In this document: piece by piece, positions 7,744 through 17,138 of the stretch
Layout of the letters: each line of letters opens with the position of its first letter
How positions within the stretch are numbered: position 1 is the stretch's first letter
Assembly: GCA_040507225.1 (NCBI GenBank)
Contig: JBEVVG010000001.1
Span: 1,612,001-1,676,000, forward strand
Origin: Thiodiazotropha sp040507225
Lineage (GTDB): Bacteria > Pseudomonadota > Gammaproteobacteria > Chromatiales > Chromatiaceae
Direction of reading: 5' to 3'
Length of the DNA: 64,000 nt
Program-made: the position numbers and the translations under genes
Notes under the pieces: generated by a model
Told to the model about the DNA's origin: nothing
Databases searched by the model: none
Seen by the model: the letters and a program-made list of their open reading frames with translations, nothing else

Positions 7744-9296
7744 AAGGGTTGCTGCATGCTTTTCTCGAGACCTTACCCGGGCCAGATCCCGTACACGGGC
7801 ACTCCGAACCGACGAGGGCATTCACCCGGCTGAGCCGCCTGTGCAGCCTGGCATTGCTGTTGCTGGTCACAGGAGTGGCACATGCCGACTGGTTTTTGAA
7901 CCGGGAACAGCAGGCCGCGGAGGACTACCAGCAAGGTCACTACGAAGCCGCCGTCGATGGTTTCGAAGATCCCTACCGGCGTGGCGTGGCTCACTACCGA
8001 ACCGGTGACTATGCGCAGGCGATCCAGGACTTCAAACAGGTTGAGCGCGCACCGGTAAAGCTTGATGCACAGTACAACCTGGGCAACAGCTATTACCGGA
8101 TCGGTGAATACCCGCAGGCGATCGAGGCCTACGAATCCGTCCTGGAGCAGCAACCAGACCACGAGGATGCGCGTTACAACCTGGCCCTGGCAAGAGAAAA
8201 ACTCGCTGAGGAGGAATCCCAGGACGAGGAGACCCAGGATCAGGAAAAGCAGCAAGAGCAAGAGCAGCAGGAACAGCAGCAAAGCGGCGAGCAGGAGCAA
8301 CAGGAACAGCAGCAGAGCGGCGAGCAGGAGCAGCAGCAACAGCAGCAGCAGAGCGGCCAGCAGGAGCAGCAGGAACAGCAGCAGAGCGGCGAACAGGAGC
8401 AGCAGGAACACCAACAGAGCGGCGAACAGGAGGAGCAGGAACAGCAGCAGAGCGGCCAGCAGGAGCAGCAGGAACAGCAACAGAGCGGCGAACAGGAGGA
8501 GCAGGAACAGCAGCAGAGCGGCCAGCAGGAGCAGCAGGACCAGCAATCCGGATCATCCGCAGACGAAAACCAGGAAAATCAGTCCAGCGGCAGCGAGCAG
8601 GAGCAGGATCAGCAATCAACGGGCGAGGAGTCATCCGAGCAGTCCGAAGAAGGGTCTGAGAATCCGGATCAACAGGCCCAGGAAACCAGCGGTAAGGAAT
8701 CCTCGGAATCGAAGCAATCCGGCCAGGAGTCGACGGAAAACGATGCCGGAGAGGAACAGCAAGACTCGAAAAAAGAGGGCCAGCAATCAGAACCCGAGTC
8801 ACAATCCGGACAAGAGGATGAGTCAGAACAGCAGTCTGCGGGCGAGCAGGAAAAGGAAATGTCCGCGGATCGGGATCAGGGCGATCAGCAACAGGAGGAT
8901 CAGCAACCCGGCGCGGAACAGAAACGGGAAATGTCTGCTAACCTCGGAGAACAGGAAGACCAGAAAGCGCAGGCCGAAGCCCGCCATAATCAGGAGCGGA
9001 TGGGCCAGGACACGGGAGCGCGGAACATCAATCCCGATGACGCCGGCCGTTCACAGGCTGTCGAGCAGGTGGATCAAAGCCAGGGACAGGGGCCGAAGGC
9101 GGATCCGGCACAAGCGGGAGACGTGGATGGCGCTAACCAGAGCGAGCGCCCCAGCGGCGCTAATCTGCTGATGGAACAATGGCTGGATCAGGTCGAGGGC
9201 GACCCGGCCCAGCTCATGCAACAACAATTCCGCCTAGAGGAGTACAAATACCTACGCAGCCGTGGCGGCAGAGACAGCGAGACAAGACCCTGGTGA
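7740..9296 (+). CDS. batC: BatC-like TPR protein with long Gln/Glu/Ser-rich tail
   Basis: A 518-residue protein. A hydrophobic segment at about 36-52 ending VAHADW looks like a signal or membrane anchor after an unusually long N-terminal stretch. Tetratricopeptide repeats follow at about 60-155 (AVDGFEDPYRRGVAHYRTGD, then YNLGNSYYRIGEYPQAIEAY). From about residue 160 nearly all the protein is low-complexity: an 11-residue repeat of the type EQQEQQQSGEQ (8262-8550), then acidic Gln/Ser/Glu-rich sequence to about 470. BatC proteins commonly carry TPRs, but the tail here is very long. The C-terminal 40 residues regain ordinary composition (LLMEQWLDQVEGDPAQLMQQ), a conserved end in such proteins. 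Confidence 0.88.
   Translation: MKGLLHAFLETLPGPDPVHGHSEPTRAFTRLSRLCSLALLLLVTGVAHADWFLNREQQAAEDYQQGHYEAAVDGFEDPYRRGVAHYRTGDYAQAIQDFKQVERAPVKLDAQYNLGNSYYRIGEYPQAIEAYESVLEQQPDHEDARYNLALAREKLAEEESQDEETQDQEKQQEQEQQEQQQSGEQEQQEQQQSGEQEQQQQQQQSGQQEQQEQQQSGEQEQQEHQQSGEQEEQEQQQSGQQEQQEQQQSGEQEEQEQQQSGQQEQQDQQSGSSADENQENQSSGSEQEQDQQSTGEESSEQSEEGSENPDQQAQETSGKESSESKQSGQESTENDAGEEQQDSKKEGQQSEPESQSGQEDESEQQSAGEQEKEMSADRDQGDQQQEDQQPGAEQKREMSANLGEQEDQKAQAEARHNQERMGQDTGARNINPDDAGRSQAVEQVDQSQGQGPKADPAQAGDVDGANQSERPSGANLLMEQWLDQVEGDPAQLMQQQFRLEEYKYLRSRGGRDSETRPW
8262..8550 (+). repeat. 33-bp in-frame tandem repeat inside batC
   Basis: Between eight and nine imperfect copies of a 33-base unit encode EQQEQQQSGEQ and close variants (EEQEQQQSGQQ, EQQEHQQSGEQ). 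Third-position changes and a few residue changes separate the copies, so the array has aged but kept frame. It is a coding repeat, not a CRISPR array, as there are no unique spacers. Confidence 0.9.
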
Positions 9297-11062
9297 CGAC
9301 GATTTCGAAAAAGCCCGTAACCATCCCGACTCCCCGCTACCGTTCCGGTGACTCAGGCAGGATCCTACGGGTCTTGAGAAGCACCTTGTTCGCCCTGTGC
9401 CTGATCCACCCCCTCTGCTCACCGATGGCTGTTCAGGCTGCGCCCTATGGTTCGCAGCCCTGGCAAGGGTTGCCTCCGGGACAGTGGAATTTCAGAAACC
9501 CGGCGCAAAGGCAGAGTGGTACACCCCAAAAAACCCCGGCGGCACCCACACCTTACACGGGGGGTTGGCCGAACCAGCAGCCGGGCTACTCACCCCAGGG
9601 ATACTACCCGGGCAAAACCACCGAACCCTATCTGGAAACGCAACTCGGTACGCCCAATCCCTTCATTCAGCAGGGTGTGTTGCTGAAACTCAGTGTGGTC
9701 AGCCAGAACAACCTGCTGACCGCAACACCGCATATCCCCCAGGCCGATAACCTGGTGATTCGCAAAATAGAAGGCCCAGTCACCTACTCCGACCAGAAAA
9801 AGGGTCAGCGGGTGATCGTAAACGACTTCTACTACGAGGTCACACCGATCAAAGCCGGCCAGTACAGCCTCCCGGCCATCGTAATTTCCGGCGAAGAGCA
9901 GGTCACCGGTTATCGACCGGGCAACCGGGCGTTTTCGCTCAGCATGCCCGGGAATCTTTCGCTGCAGGTGCGGGGCGCCAATCCGGACAGCAGACCCTGG
10001 CTGCCGCTGGATCAACTCGACCTGACACTCAGCATCCCCAAGGAGATCCGTCCTGCTGCCGGCAAACCCCTTCCGGTAACCATTGAGTTGACCGCCTCCG
10101 GCAAGGGGGGCGACCAGTTACCCAGCCTCGCCCAACAACTTGAATCTGATGCCTTCCGGGTCTATCTCGACCAGAGCTTCACTGAGACTAAACTCGACCG
10201 CAAGTCCGGCCGTATCAGCGGACGGCGAGTCGAGACTTTCACCCTGGTGCCGCAGTTTGGCGGCGACCTCAAATTACCGCAACTCAGTGTCAACTGGTGG
10301 AACACCCGAGCAGATATCCCCCAACGTGCATCCGTACCCATGCAACCCCTGGCCGTCAGCGGTAGCCGCAAATCAACCGGATTGTTCGGAACCAGTGACG
10401 AGGAGAGCGCCCTGTTTCCCGGCGGATCCTCCTCAGCCTTCTGGATTCCCCTGGCGCTGGCGTTTGGCGTCATCTTCGGCTACTGGCTGGCCATCGGTAT
10501 GTCCCATCGCCGCAAAGGAACCGATCAGAAATCTCCCCTGGAGCCTCTCATCGTACTGTTGCAACGGCCGATGCTGCGCATGGCCCCGGCTTTTTCACCC
10601 TTACGCGATAAACTGCGCAGCACTACCGCAATCCTCAATCCGGTGACCCGCTGGCATCGCTGGCGGCGCCGACTCGTCGGCGCCCTGCCGTTGTCGGTCC
10701 GGTTCTGGTTCTGTGTACGTTTCGTAGATGAGGAAACCGACCCGGAGATCTGGGGTTACACCCTGCGCTTCCTCGCCAACAAACATCTCGGTTTACCACC
10801 CAACGTGCCATTCAGCGTGATCGGCAAGAACATCGTGGATTTTCACCCCAAGGCGGAACCCCGCAAGATCGATGCTCTGATCCATGATCTGGAGCACGCG
10901 ATTTATGGTCACAAAGGCTTGGATTTCGAACGTTGGAAAGAGGCCTTCAAGCATGAAATCAGGCCCAGCCTGAGACTTTGGCCCAGTCGCAGACGGGAAA
11001 CACAGAAAAGGAATGAGCCAGCCCTGCCCAACCTCAACCCGGGACACGCCCTCAGGACCTGA
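9293..11062 (+). CDS. batD: BatD-like protein (oxygen tolerance, DUF7939-type)
   Basis: The proposed start is the GTG at 9293, which overlaps the batC stop (GTGA). It gives 589 residues with a basic stretch and a signal peptide ending near MAVQAAPY (about 35-50). A Pro/Gln/Gly-rich linker follows, then the BatD-type beta domain beginning near TQLGTPNPFIQQGVLLKL. A membrane helix (AFWIPLALAFGVIFGYWLAI) lies near residues 380-400, followed by a cytoplasmic tail of about 180 residues. An ATG 114 bases upstream would place 38 residues in the batC overlap and is less likely. This is the last gene of the operon; the next gene converges on it. Confidence 0.82.
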   Translation: MTTISKKPVTIPTPRYRSGDSGRILRVLRSTLFALCLIHPLCSPMAVQAAPYGSQPWQGLPPGQWNFRNPAQRQSGTPQKTPAAPTPYTGGWPNQQPGYSPQGYYPGKTTEPYLETQLGTPNPFIQQGVLLKLSVVSQNNLLTATPHIPQADNLVIRKIEGPVTYSDQKKGQRVIVNDFYYEVTPIKAGQYSLPAIVISGEEQVTGYRPGNRAFSLSMPGNLSLQVRGANPDSRPWLPLDQLDLTLSIPKEIRPAAGKPLPVTIELTASGKGGDQLPSLAQQLESDAFRVYLDQSFTETKLDRKSGRISGRRVETFTLVPQFGGDLKLPQLSVNWWNTRADIPQRASVPMQPLAVSGSRKSTGLFGTSDEESALFPGGSSSAFWIPLALAFGVIFGYWLAIGMSHRRKGTDQKSPLEPLIVLLQRPMLRMAPAFSPLRDKLRSTTAILNPVTRWHRWRRRLVGALPLSVRFWFCVRFVDEETDPEIWGYTLRFLANKHLGLPPNVPFSVIGKNIVDFHPKAEPRKIDALIHDLEHAIYGHKGLDFERWKEAFKHEIRPSLRLWPSRRRETQKRNEPALPNLNPGHALRT

Positions 11063-11116
11063 ATAGACTGTCAGCTCATCCTTCAAAGCGCTTCACGCCA
11101 AACCTTTCTTACCCAT

Positions 11117-11860
11117 TCAATCCGGATCATGCAATCGAGCACTGATCCCCCCATCAACATTTATGCAGGATCCGGTCATGAATGAGGCGGCATCGGATGC
11201 CAGGAATACCGCTACTTTTGCGATTTCATCAGGTTCGGCGATCCTGCCGATAGGATGCATGTGTTCGAGTTGTTTATAACCATCCGGATTGTTTTCGAAT
11301 CCTGCCAGCAACATATCGGTCGCTGTAGCCGCCGGACTGATCGCATTGACTCTCACACGTCCTCCCAGATCCACAGCGAGTGTCTTCGTCAGCCCTGACA
11401 AGGCAGCTTTACTGGTGGCGTAAGAGACGAAATTGGGCTTAGTGGCATCGACATGAACACTCGAAATATTGATGATACACCCTCTTGTCGCTTCCAACTC
11501 CTTGACAAAAATCTGACTGAGGAACAGTGGCGCGGTCAAATTCACATTGAGCGTAGTGAACCAGTCACTGCGTCGTATCGTATCTGTCTTTCCGAGTATC
11601 TGAATGGCAGCGTTATTGATCAGAACGTTCAACTGAGACTCCTTCATGAACGCCTGAACACGTTGTTTGAAATTGTTACTCACATCTTCTGACAGCGCGA
11701 GACTCGCCAAATCCTGCTCAATGAAAAGATCACATTGCGTGTCATCACTTCTGACAACATCAGTTGCAATGACTTGATAATTTTCACTTTTGAACACTTC
11801 GCAGAGTGATTTTCCGATACCGCCTGCCGCTCCGGTGATCAAAGCCGTTTTAGCGCTCAT
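11117..11860 (-). CDS. Short-chain dehydrogenase/reductase
   Basis: A 247-residue classical SDR. The dinucleotide site is TGAAGGIG (9-16), NNAA is at 82-85, the catalytic Ser at 133-134 and YATSK at 147-151; it ends with the usual NVDGGISA. It is last in a six-gene minus-strand unit, two bases after the 2-hydroxyacid dehydrogenase. With that gene and the SMP-30-like lactonase it could oxidise and reduce a sugar or sugar acid for the glycan made by the cluster. The substrate cannot be read from the sequence. Codon use is visibly more AT-rich than in the flanking genes. Confidence 0.9.
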   Translation of the reverse strand: MSAKTALITGAAGGIGKSLCEVFKSENYQVIATDVVRSDDTQCDLFIEQDLASLALSEDVSNNFKQRVQAFMKESQLNVLINNAAIQILGKTDTIRRSDWFTTLNVNLTAPLFLSQIFVKELEATRGCIINISSVHVDATKPNFVSYATSKAALSGLTKTLAVDLGGRVRVNAISPAATATDMLLAGFENNPDGYKQLEHMHPIGRIAEPDEIAKVAVFLASDAASFMTGSCINVDGGISARLHDPD

Positions 11861-11862
11861 TG

Positions 11863-12798
11863 TTATATTTCAAGTAACTTAAAGATTTTTTGTATGGCGA
11901 TTTTACTGGTTCTGAGCACGGCATCCACGGTATTCGATGCGTTATGAGAACCCAGAATACATTGTTCAAACCTTCTCAGTTGTGAATCCATAGGCAAGGG
12001 TTCCTTTTCATAAACGTCCAACGCCACGGATTGTACGACTCCTGTTCTCAAGGCGTCCACCAGGGCCGCCTCCTCGATAAGATTGCCTCTCGCGGTATTG
12101 ACGATCCTCACGCCTTTTTTCACCTGATTCAGTATACCCTCGTTGATCATGTGCCAGTTGGAAGGATTCAGTGAACAGGCAAGGACTATGAAATCACACT
12201 CTTCGACTCGATTCGGCCAACTAGAGAATTCTATAGACGAAAGATGCGCCGGGGTTTGATTATCAGGGTGGCGCGTGTACACAATCAAGTGCATATCTGC
12301 CGCATAGGCACGCTTGGCGATCGCCTGACCAGTATTGCCGAATCCGACAAGCCCCACCACCTTATCGGCCAGAGATATACCCCGTGGCTTTGGCCACATA
12401 CCAGCCTTCACTTCACGATCAATCAGAAAAGTCTTTCTGGCCAGAGTAGTGATATAGGACATTACGATATCACCGACTTCATTACCAAACATATCAGGGG
12501 TATTTTCAATGGGTATGGATAACTTCTCTGCAGCCTCGAAATCGACGTTGTCGACACCCACGCCCCATTTGACAGCCGCCTTGAGATTTCCATGCACACC
12601 TGCCTCAAGTACCTGATAGGTTGCCGGATCATCACCGATAATCCATCCATCATATTCGGGGATAATTGAGATCAACTCCTCTTCTTTCATTGCCTGAACA
12701 ACTTCCGGGCAATGTATTACAACTTCCTTATCATCGAAAAAAGGGCGGAGTTCCCCGATCATTCCAAGCATTGGTGTAGAAGTTATTAATATTTTCAT
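11863..12798 (-). CDS. D-isomer 2-hydroxyacid dehydrogenase
   Basis: A 311-residue protein of the phosphoglycerate dehydrogenase/D-2-hydroxyacid dehydrogenase family. GFGNTG at 152-157 binds NAD, and the catalytic set is R237 (NTARGN), E266 (EKEPL) and H285 (GSHNAS). The family reduces 2-oxoacids or oxidises D-2-hydroxyacids. It lacks the ACT regulatory domain of SerA, so a dedicated role in the sugar cluster is more likely than serine synthesis. It is separated from the upstream GT2 gene by 63 bases. Confidence 0.9.
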   Translation of the reverse strand: MKILITSTPMLGMIGELRPFFDDKEVVIHCPEVVQAMKEEELISIIPEYDGWIIGDDPATYQVLEAGVHGNLKAAVKWGVGVDNVDFEAAEKLSIPIENTPDMFGNEVGDIVMSYITTLARKTFLIDREVKAGMWPKPRGISLADKVVGLVGFGNTGQAIAKRAYAADMHLIVYTRHPDNQTPAHLSSIEFSSWPNRVEECDFIVLACSLNPSNWHMINEGILNQVKKGVRIVNTARGNLIEEAALVDALRTGVVQSVALDVYEKEPLPMDSQLRRFEQCILGSHNASNTVDAVLRTSKIAIQKIFKLLEI

Positions 12799-12861
12799 TC
12801 TTTTCTGACTTTCGCGAGACGCCTTCTCATGTGATTTGAAACTCGTATCGATGAATCAAAA

Positions 12862-13749
12862 CTATTTCGGAAAGAAATACTTTTCCTTCTGAGCATGCGA
12901 CAGCTTCCGAACTTCCTTATTTCCCCTGTACGAGCCCCAAAACTGCATAAACCTGAACATGATTATTTCCGTGAATTTTTTACGCAACACCCTCTGCTCC
13001 AACGCAGCAGATATATCAAGCAATACACCGCTGGTAAAATAGCGCAAAAAATCTTTAAAGTTCACATGCACTTCAGGCATTATCCCCTGTAGCGCTATCG
13101 CCTCGCGCTCATATCTGTTACGAACACTTCTCCACGTTTCATCATGAATATGGTAGACAGGTGCTTCTGCCACATAGCCCAGATCGTAACCGCGATTATC
13201 CAACCGCTTGGATAATTCCATATCCTCCAGCCCGGTAAGCTCTTCATTGAAATGGTTCACTTCCCAAACATCATACTTCAGTGCTGAGTTGGCGTTATTA
13301 CAGAAATATCCCTGCTGAGGGATCTGACTGTACTCCGGGTAGAATTTCTTGAACAACTGGCGCTCACTGAACTTGTTATGGTCATTCCCGATCTGCCGCC
13401 CATAGGAATAAACACACTGGTTGTTTTGTATCGGTTTGACCAGATTCACCAGCCATTTGTTGTCTGCTGGCACACAATGTCCACTCAGGATAACCAGATA
13501 ATTACCGTTAGCTGCAGAACATCCAATATTCAAAGACCGGCCAAAAGTGAACTCGGATTTGGAAATATTGACGATTCTGCATCCATAGCTCTCCGCGATC
13601 TCACGTGTTCGATCCGATGATTCCGAATCGACAATGATGATCTCGATCGCGATATCGTCTAAATCCTGTGACTTTATACCCTCTAATACATCACCAATGA
13701 ATCTTTCCTCATTGTATGTTCTGATAATGATGCTTGCTTTTTCGGACAT
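12862..13749 (-). CDS. Family 2 glycosyltransferase
   Basis: A 295-residue GT-A fold transferase. SIIIRTYNEERFIGDVL at the N-terminus and IIIVDSESSDRT at about 37-48 are the nucleotide-sugar site of GT2 enzymes. LSGHCVPAD carries the second acidic metal site, and ELTGLEDMELSKRL is the usual ED catalytic region. There are no membrane helices, so it is a cytoplasmic glycan assembly enzyme. The donor and acceptor are unknown. The gene is AT-rich like its island neighbours. Confidence 0.9.
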   Translation of the reverse strand: MSEKASIIIRTYNEERFIGDVLEGIKSQDLDDIAIEIIIVDSESSDRTREIAESYGCRIVNISKSEFTFGRSLNIGCSAANGNYLVILSGHCVPADNKWLVNLVKPIQNNQCVYSYGRQIGNDHNKFSERQLFKKFYPEYSQIPQQGYFCNNANSALKYDVWEVNHFNEELTGLEDMELSKRLDNRGYDLGYVAEAPVYHIHDETWRSVRNRYEREAIALQGIMPEVHVNFKDFLRYFTSGVLLDISAALEQRVLRKKFTEIIMFRFMQFWGSYRGNKEVRKLSHAQKEKYFFPK

Positions 13750-13881
13750 AAGTTTCTCAGAATTCTCTCAGTTTTCGATTTGCCATGGAAATATGCACAT
13801 GAACTCAATAGAGTTTTTTAGCTGTAAGCTCGAGCATATTCAGCCTTACACCCAATACGAGAGCCACAGGGCCTGCCAACA

Positions 13882-14727
13882 CTAATCCGACAGGCCATGG
13901 GACAATTCAACGCTCATCACTGAACCTGAATCAGGATATTTTTCTATCTGGCTTGCCGTCATATCCACCCTCGCACTGGTCACATACAAACGACTCTCCG
14001 TGGTGTCGAGTACACAACTTGTAGGTCTCGGAACAGGCAGTGAAATCCGCTGCTCGACATTACCCGACGCATCATATTGCGTCAGGCGTCCACCATCCCA
14101 TTCAGCATTCCAAATCTTGTTATCAGATGTCACACACATGCCATCCGGCGAAAAACCCGTCTTGCTGATATCTGAAAACATCTGTTTATTAGTCAGACGG
14201 ATACTCACTGGATCGTAGTCATAGACGTAGATATGACCGAGATAAGAATCCGCAATAAGCAGTTGTCTGTATTCGTTTATGAAGGCGAAGCCATTTGGGA
14301 TGTAGTAATCTGAATCCAATACCTGAAGACGCATAGCCACTGTGTCTACATGATAGATACTGCCAGTTCTCAGATTTCCCTCCTGATGCATGGTTCCAAA
14401 CACATACCCACCATGATTATCGGCGGCGCCGTCATTGCTTCTATTGCCCGGCTTGTCGGCCTCCACATCCATCAAGCGCTCGAACCGCTCACACTCGAGA
14501 TCGAATGAACAAAAGCCATTTGCCGTAATCCCGAGTACAATATTTTTACTCACAATTATACTGGTGAATGCCTCGGGTAATTCGTATTGCCGATGCTCAT
14601 TTTTCAGGGACATGCGATGCAGCGAAGATCTCATTATGTCCACCCAAAACAGCTCAGAGTGAAAATCACTCCAAAACGGCGATTCAGCAAGAAGATGGAA
14701 ATCTTTGTGAAAGATGCTTATATTCAT
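13882..14727 (-). CDS. SMP-30/gluconolactonase-like protein
   Basis: A 281-residue six-bladed propeller of the SMP-30/LRE family. Diagnostic segments are AESPFW near 15, NRSNDGAADNHGGYVFGTM near 97-115, YIPNGFAF near 144 and GFSPDGMCV near 192, which carry the Glu/Asn/Asp metal ligands of lactonases. The family hydrolyses sugar lactones. In this cluster it would fit a sugar-acid branch with the two dehydrogenases, which is inference. Confidence 0.88.
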   Translation of the reverse strand: MNISIFHKDFHLLAESPFWSDFHSELFWVDIMRSSLHRMSLKNEHRQYELPEAFTSIIVSKNIVLGITANGFCSFDLECERFERLMDVEADKPGNRSNDGAADNHGGYVFGTMHQEGNLRTGSIYHVDTVAMRLQVLDSDYYIPNGFAFINEYRQLLIADSYLGHIYVYDYDPVSIRLTNKQMFSDISKTGFSPDGMCVTSDNKIWNAEWDGGRLTQYDASGNVEQRISLPVPRPTSCVLDTTESRLYVTSARVDMTASQIEKYPDSGSVMSVELSHGLSD

Positions 14728-14755
14728 CAGCGCCGTTCAGTGTCCTTCATTTATG

Positions 14756-15877
14756 CTATTCGGCCAGTGCATCGTAGGCCACTTCGTACTCTTCGATCAT
14801 TTTACTGATCGTGTAATTCTCAAGATATTTCTTACCGGCAGCCTGTCCCAGGCTGCCGCGTTTATCCGGATCTTCGATCAACGCCTGCAACTCATCCGCC
14901 ATGACTGTCGGCTGCTCGGGATCGGTTAAAACGCCATTGATATTGTTATCGATGATGTGAACGGCATCACCGACCCTGTTAGCGACGATCGGTAAACAGG
15001 AGGACATCGCCTCAAGCAAGACAATTGAATTTGCTTCCCAGAGCGATGACTGAACAAAAATATCTATATAAGGAAGCAGTTTGTTCGCGGCATTGGGCAC
15101 CCAACCAAGAAACAATACGGTATCTGCCACATCAAGCTGTCGGCATTTTTCTTCCAGCTCATCGCGCAGAGGCCCGTTACCGGCCACCAGTATCTTACAG
15201 TCAAGATTCCGGTCTTTTAGTGTTCTCGCTGTTTCGATCAGGTAAGGAATACCTTTCTGCGGTATCAGAGTGGATATGGAGCCAATCAAGACAGTTTGTT
15301 TATGATTCCTCTTGAGTTCCTGCACTGCAGCCGGGACTTCTTCAGCATGTGGCTTTTCGACGCCGTTGTAGATGACATCCAACCGTTTGCCACTCAGATG
15401 CAGGGCGCTTTGTATCTTTTTTGCCTGCTCATAGCCGACAGCGACTAATTTATTCGCCACTCTGCTTGCTACGGTTTCAAGAAAAATATATTTTCGAGGT
15501 AAATTGGGATAGTTGCCAAAATGAAATGTATGTATATGTTTTACACGCACGCCCATCAGCCGGCACTGGGAAGTATCAGCCAGACATGAAATATCATGAG
15601 TATGGACAACATCAATACGGTATTTTTTTATAACCCTTCTGAGCGCCAGAAAATTCTTATATGGAGTTAGATTCTCATCTACCTCAGGCAATCCCAACAC
15701 CTCAAAGCCTCGGGTCTTTATCTCATCCCCAATGGCACCACAGGCCTTATGCCAGCACACCAGAATATTGTATTTATCTCTATTCAGGTTGTAACAAAGC
15801 GCTGCAACAACCCGCTCTGCACCACCATGATGAAGTCCGGAAATATACAGCAGGAGATTTATTTTTCTTTTATCCAA
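14756..15877 (-). CDS. Family 4 glycosyltransferase
   Basis: A 373-residue GT-B fold retaining transferase. The N-terminal acceptor domain contains HHGGAERVV and a VVHTHD segment. The C-terminal donor domain contains GSISTLIPQKGIPYLIE, AGNGPLRDELE and the E-x7-E motif in ANSIVLLEAMSS. It belongs to glycan or exopolysaccharide assembly. It lies between the ATP-grasp and the SMP-30 genes, all on one strand with short gaps. Confidence 0.92.
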   Translation of the reverse strand: MDKRKINLLLYISGLHHGGAERVVAALCYNLNRDKYNILVCWHKACGAIGDEIKTRGFEVLGLPEVDENLTPYKNFLALRRVIKKYRIDVVHTHDISCLADTSQCRLMGVRVKHIHTFHFGNYPNLPRKYIFLETVASRVANKLVAVGYEQAKKIQSALHLSGKRLDVIYNGVEKPHAEEVPAAVQELKRNHKQTVLIGSISTLIPQKGIPYLIETARTLKDRNLDCKILVAGNGPLRDELEEKCRQLDVADTVLFLGWVPNAANKLLPYIDIFVQSSLWEANSIVLLEAMSSCLPIVANRVGDAVHIIDNNINGVLTDPEQPTVMADELQALIEDPDKRGSLGQAAGKKYLENYTISKMIEEYEVAYDALAE

Positions 15878-15920
15878 TTCAACATCTCCGTATCGATATT
15901 CTCATTACTACGAATCATGC

Positions 15921-17138
15921 TCACATTTTGCGTTTGAAAAACAAGTTTGTCAGAAGCGTTTTAAATGTTACCAGTATTGTTTCCATGGACATCTTCAAGT
16001 CTTTTCGATCCAGGTCGAAAAAAGCAACAGGAGGCTTGTAGGTCTTAAAAACCTCTCTCCATGTCAATAAACCTTCGCGGATATATTCCGGGATCGCCGT
16101 GCCTTCTGCACGAAGCACAATATGCTTGAAGTACTTTCCGGATGGTTTGACCGGCGCCACCTCCACGCCTGTCAGTTCCTGATAGTGAATCCAGCATAAA
16201 TCAACACCTGCGTAGGGAGCCGCGTCACCTCCGCCGGACAACCTGGGATTGGCTTCAATGAGTTTCACTTTCCCATCCCGCGAATCCCGCTTGACTTCTA
16301 TTTCACAGATACCTTTGTATCCGATGCTCTTTAAAAAATTATCGCAGACCTCGTCAGCCTCTTCGTCAACAATCGGCACGGTAACGGATGCGGGCCCAAA
16401 GCCGAATGGAACACATCGTAGTTCCTGAAACATCGCATTTGCGATTCGCTTGCTTTGTTTATCATAGCAGGACAAATAGACACGTTTCGAAGTGTCAGGA
16501 CCCTGAATGATTTCCTGCAATACAACGTTGGTGTTGATCTCAGATGCGAGTTGATAATTCTTTAACAGCGCTTCCTCATTTTCAGCTACAGAGACTTTCT
16601 GGCAATACAGCGGGTGATCTTTCGAAAATTTTTCCCATTCCCTGAAATGCCAGGGTTTGACCAGGCATGGAAAGTGCGCGGCTTGGCTAAAATCGTGCAA
16701 TTCCTCGACTGAATTGATCATCCGGGTGAGTGGCATGGGCATGCCGTGCTCTTCGGCCATCCGATACTGAGTCTGCTTATGCGCCAGCAATCCCTGCAGA
16801 TCCACACCGGGAGAGAAGATATACTGCTCTCGTAATACCTCACGATGATTGGCGATTGCGGTTACGTAGCGGTCCGAACTGGGTATCAGTACCGCTTTTT
16901 CACCAATTTCATCTGACAGAGCGAGCATGAAGTCGAGCCATTCATCCGGCAAATCGTCAGGATTCGGGCATAAACGCGCAGGCCCATATCGAGACCTGAA
17001 ACCGTGCATCGTCGGATTACAATCAAAGCATATGGCCTTGATACCGTGCCTGACCAGGCTTCTGACTCCCAGGACGCCCGTTTGAAATGCACCGGCTATG
17101 ACAGCAGGAGGCCTGTAATTTCCCGTCTCGGCATTCAT
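15921..17138 (-). CDS. ATP-grasp carboxylate-amine ligase-like protein
   Basis: A 405-residue ATP-grasp protein, the first gene of the minus-strand glycan unit. It has an N-terminal pre-ATP-grasp domain, the nucleotide-binding Lys in LVKPW (159-163), an acidic Mg ligand near E281 and the C-terminal EANPRLSGGG (295-304) that holds Mg and phosphate. Enzymes of this type join a carboxylate to an amine or thiol through an acyl phosphate. In surface-glycan clusters they may attach amino acids to sugars; that role is inferred from context only. Confidence 0.85.
   Translation of the reverse strand: MNAETGNYRPPAVIAGAFQTGVLGVRSLVRHGIKAICFDCNPTMHGFRSRYGPARLCPNPDDLPDEWLDFMLALSDEIGEKAVLIPSSDRYVTAIANHREVLREQYIFSPGVDLQGLLAHKQTQYRMAEEHGMPMPLTRMINSVEELHDFSQAAHFPCLVKPWHFREWEKFSKDHPLYCQKVSVAENEEALLKNYQLASEINTNVVLQEIIQGPDTSKRVYLSCYDKQSKRIANAMFQELRCVPFGFGPASVTVPIVDEEADEVCDNFLKSIGYKGICEIEVKRDSRDGKVKLIEANPRLSGGGDAAPYAGVDLCWIHYQELTGVEVAPVKPSGKYFKHIVLRAEGTAIPEYIREGLLTWREVFKTYKPPVAFFDLDRKDLKMSMETILVTFKTLLTNLFFKRKM

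Noticed and set aside
8262..8550. Possible CRISPR-like repeat array
   Set aside because: The units are contiguous, in frame with the TPR protein and have no unique spacers, so it is a coding tandem repeat.
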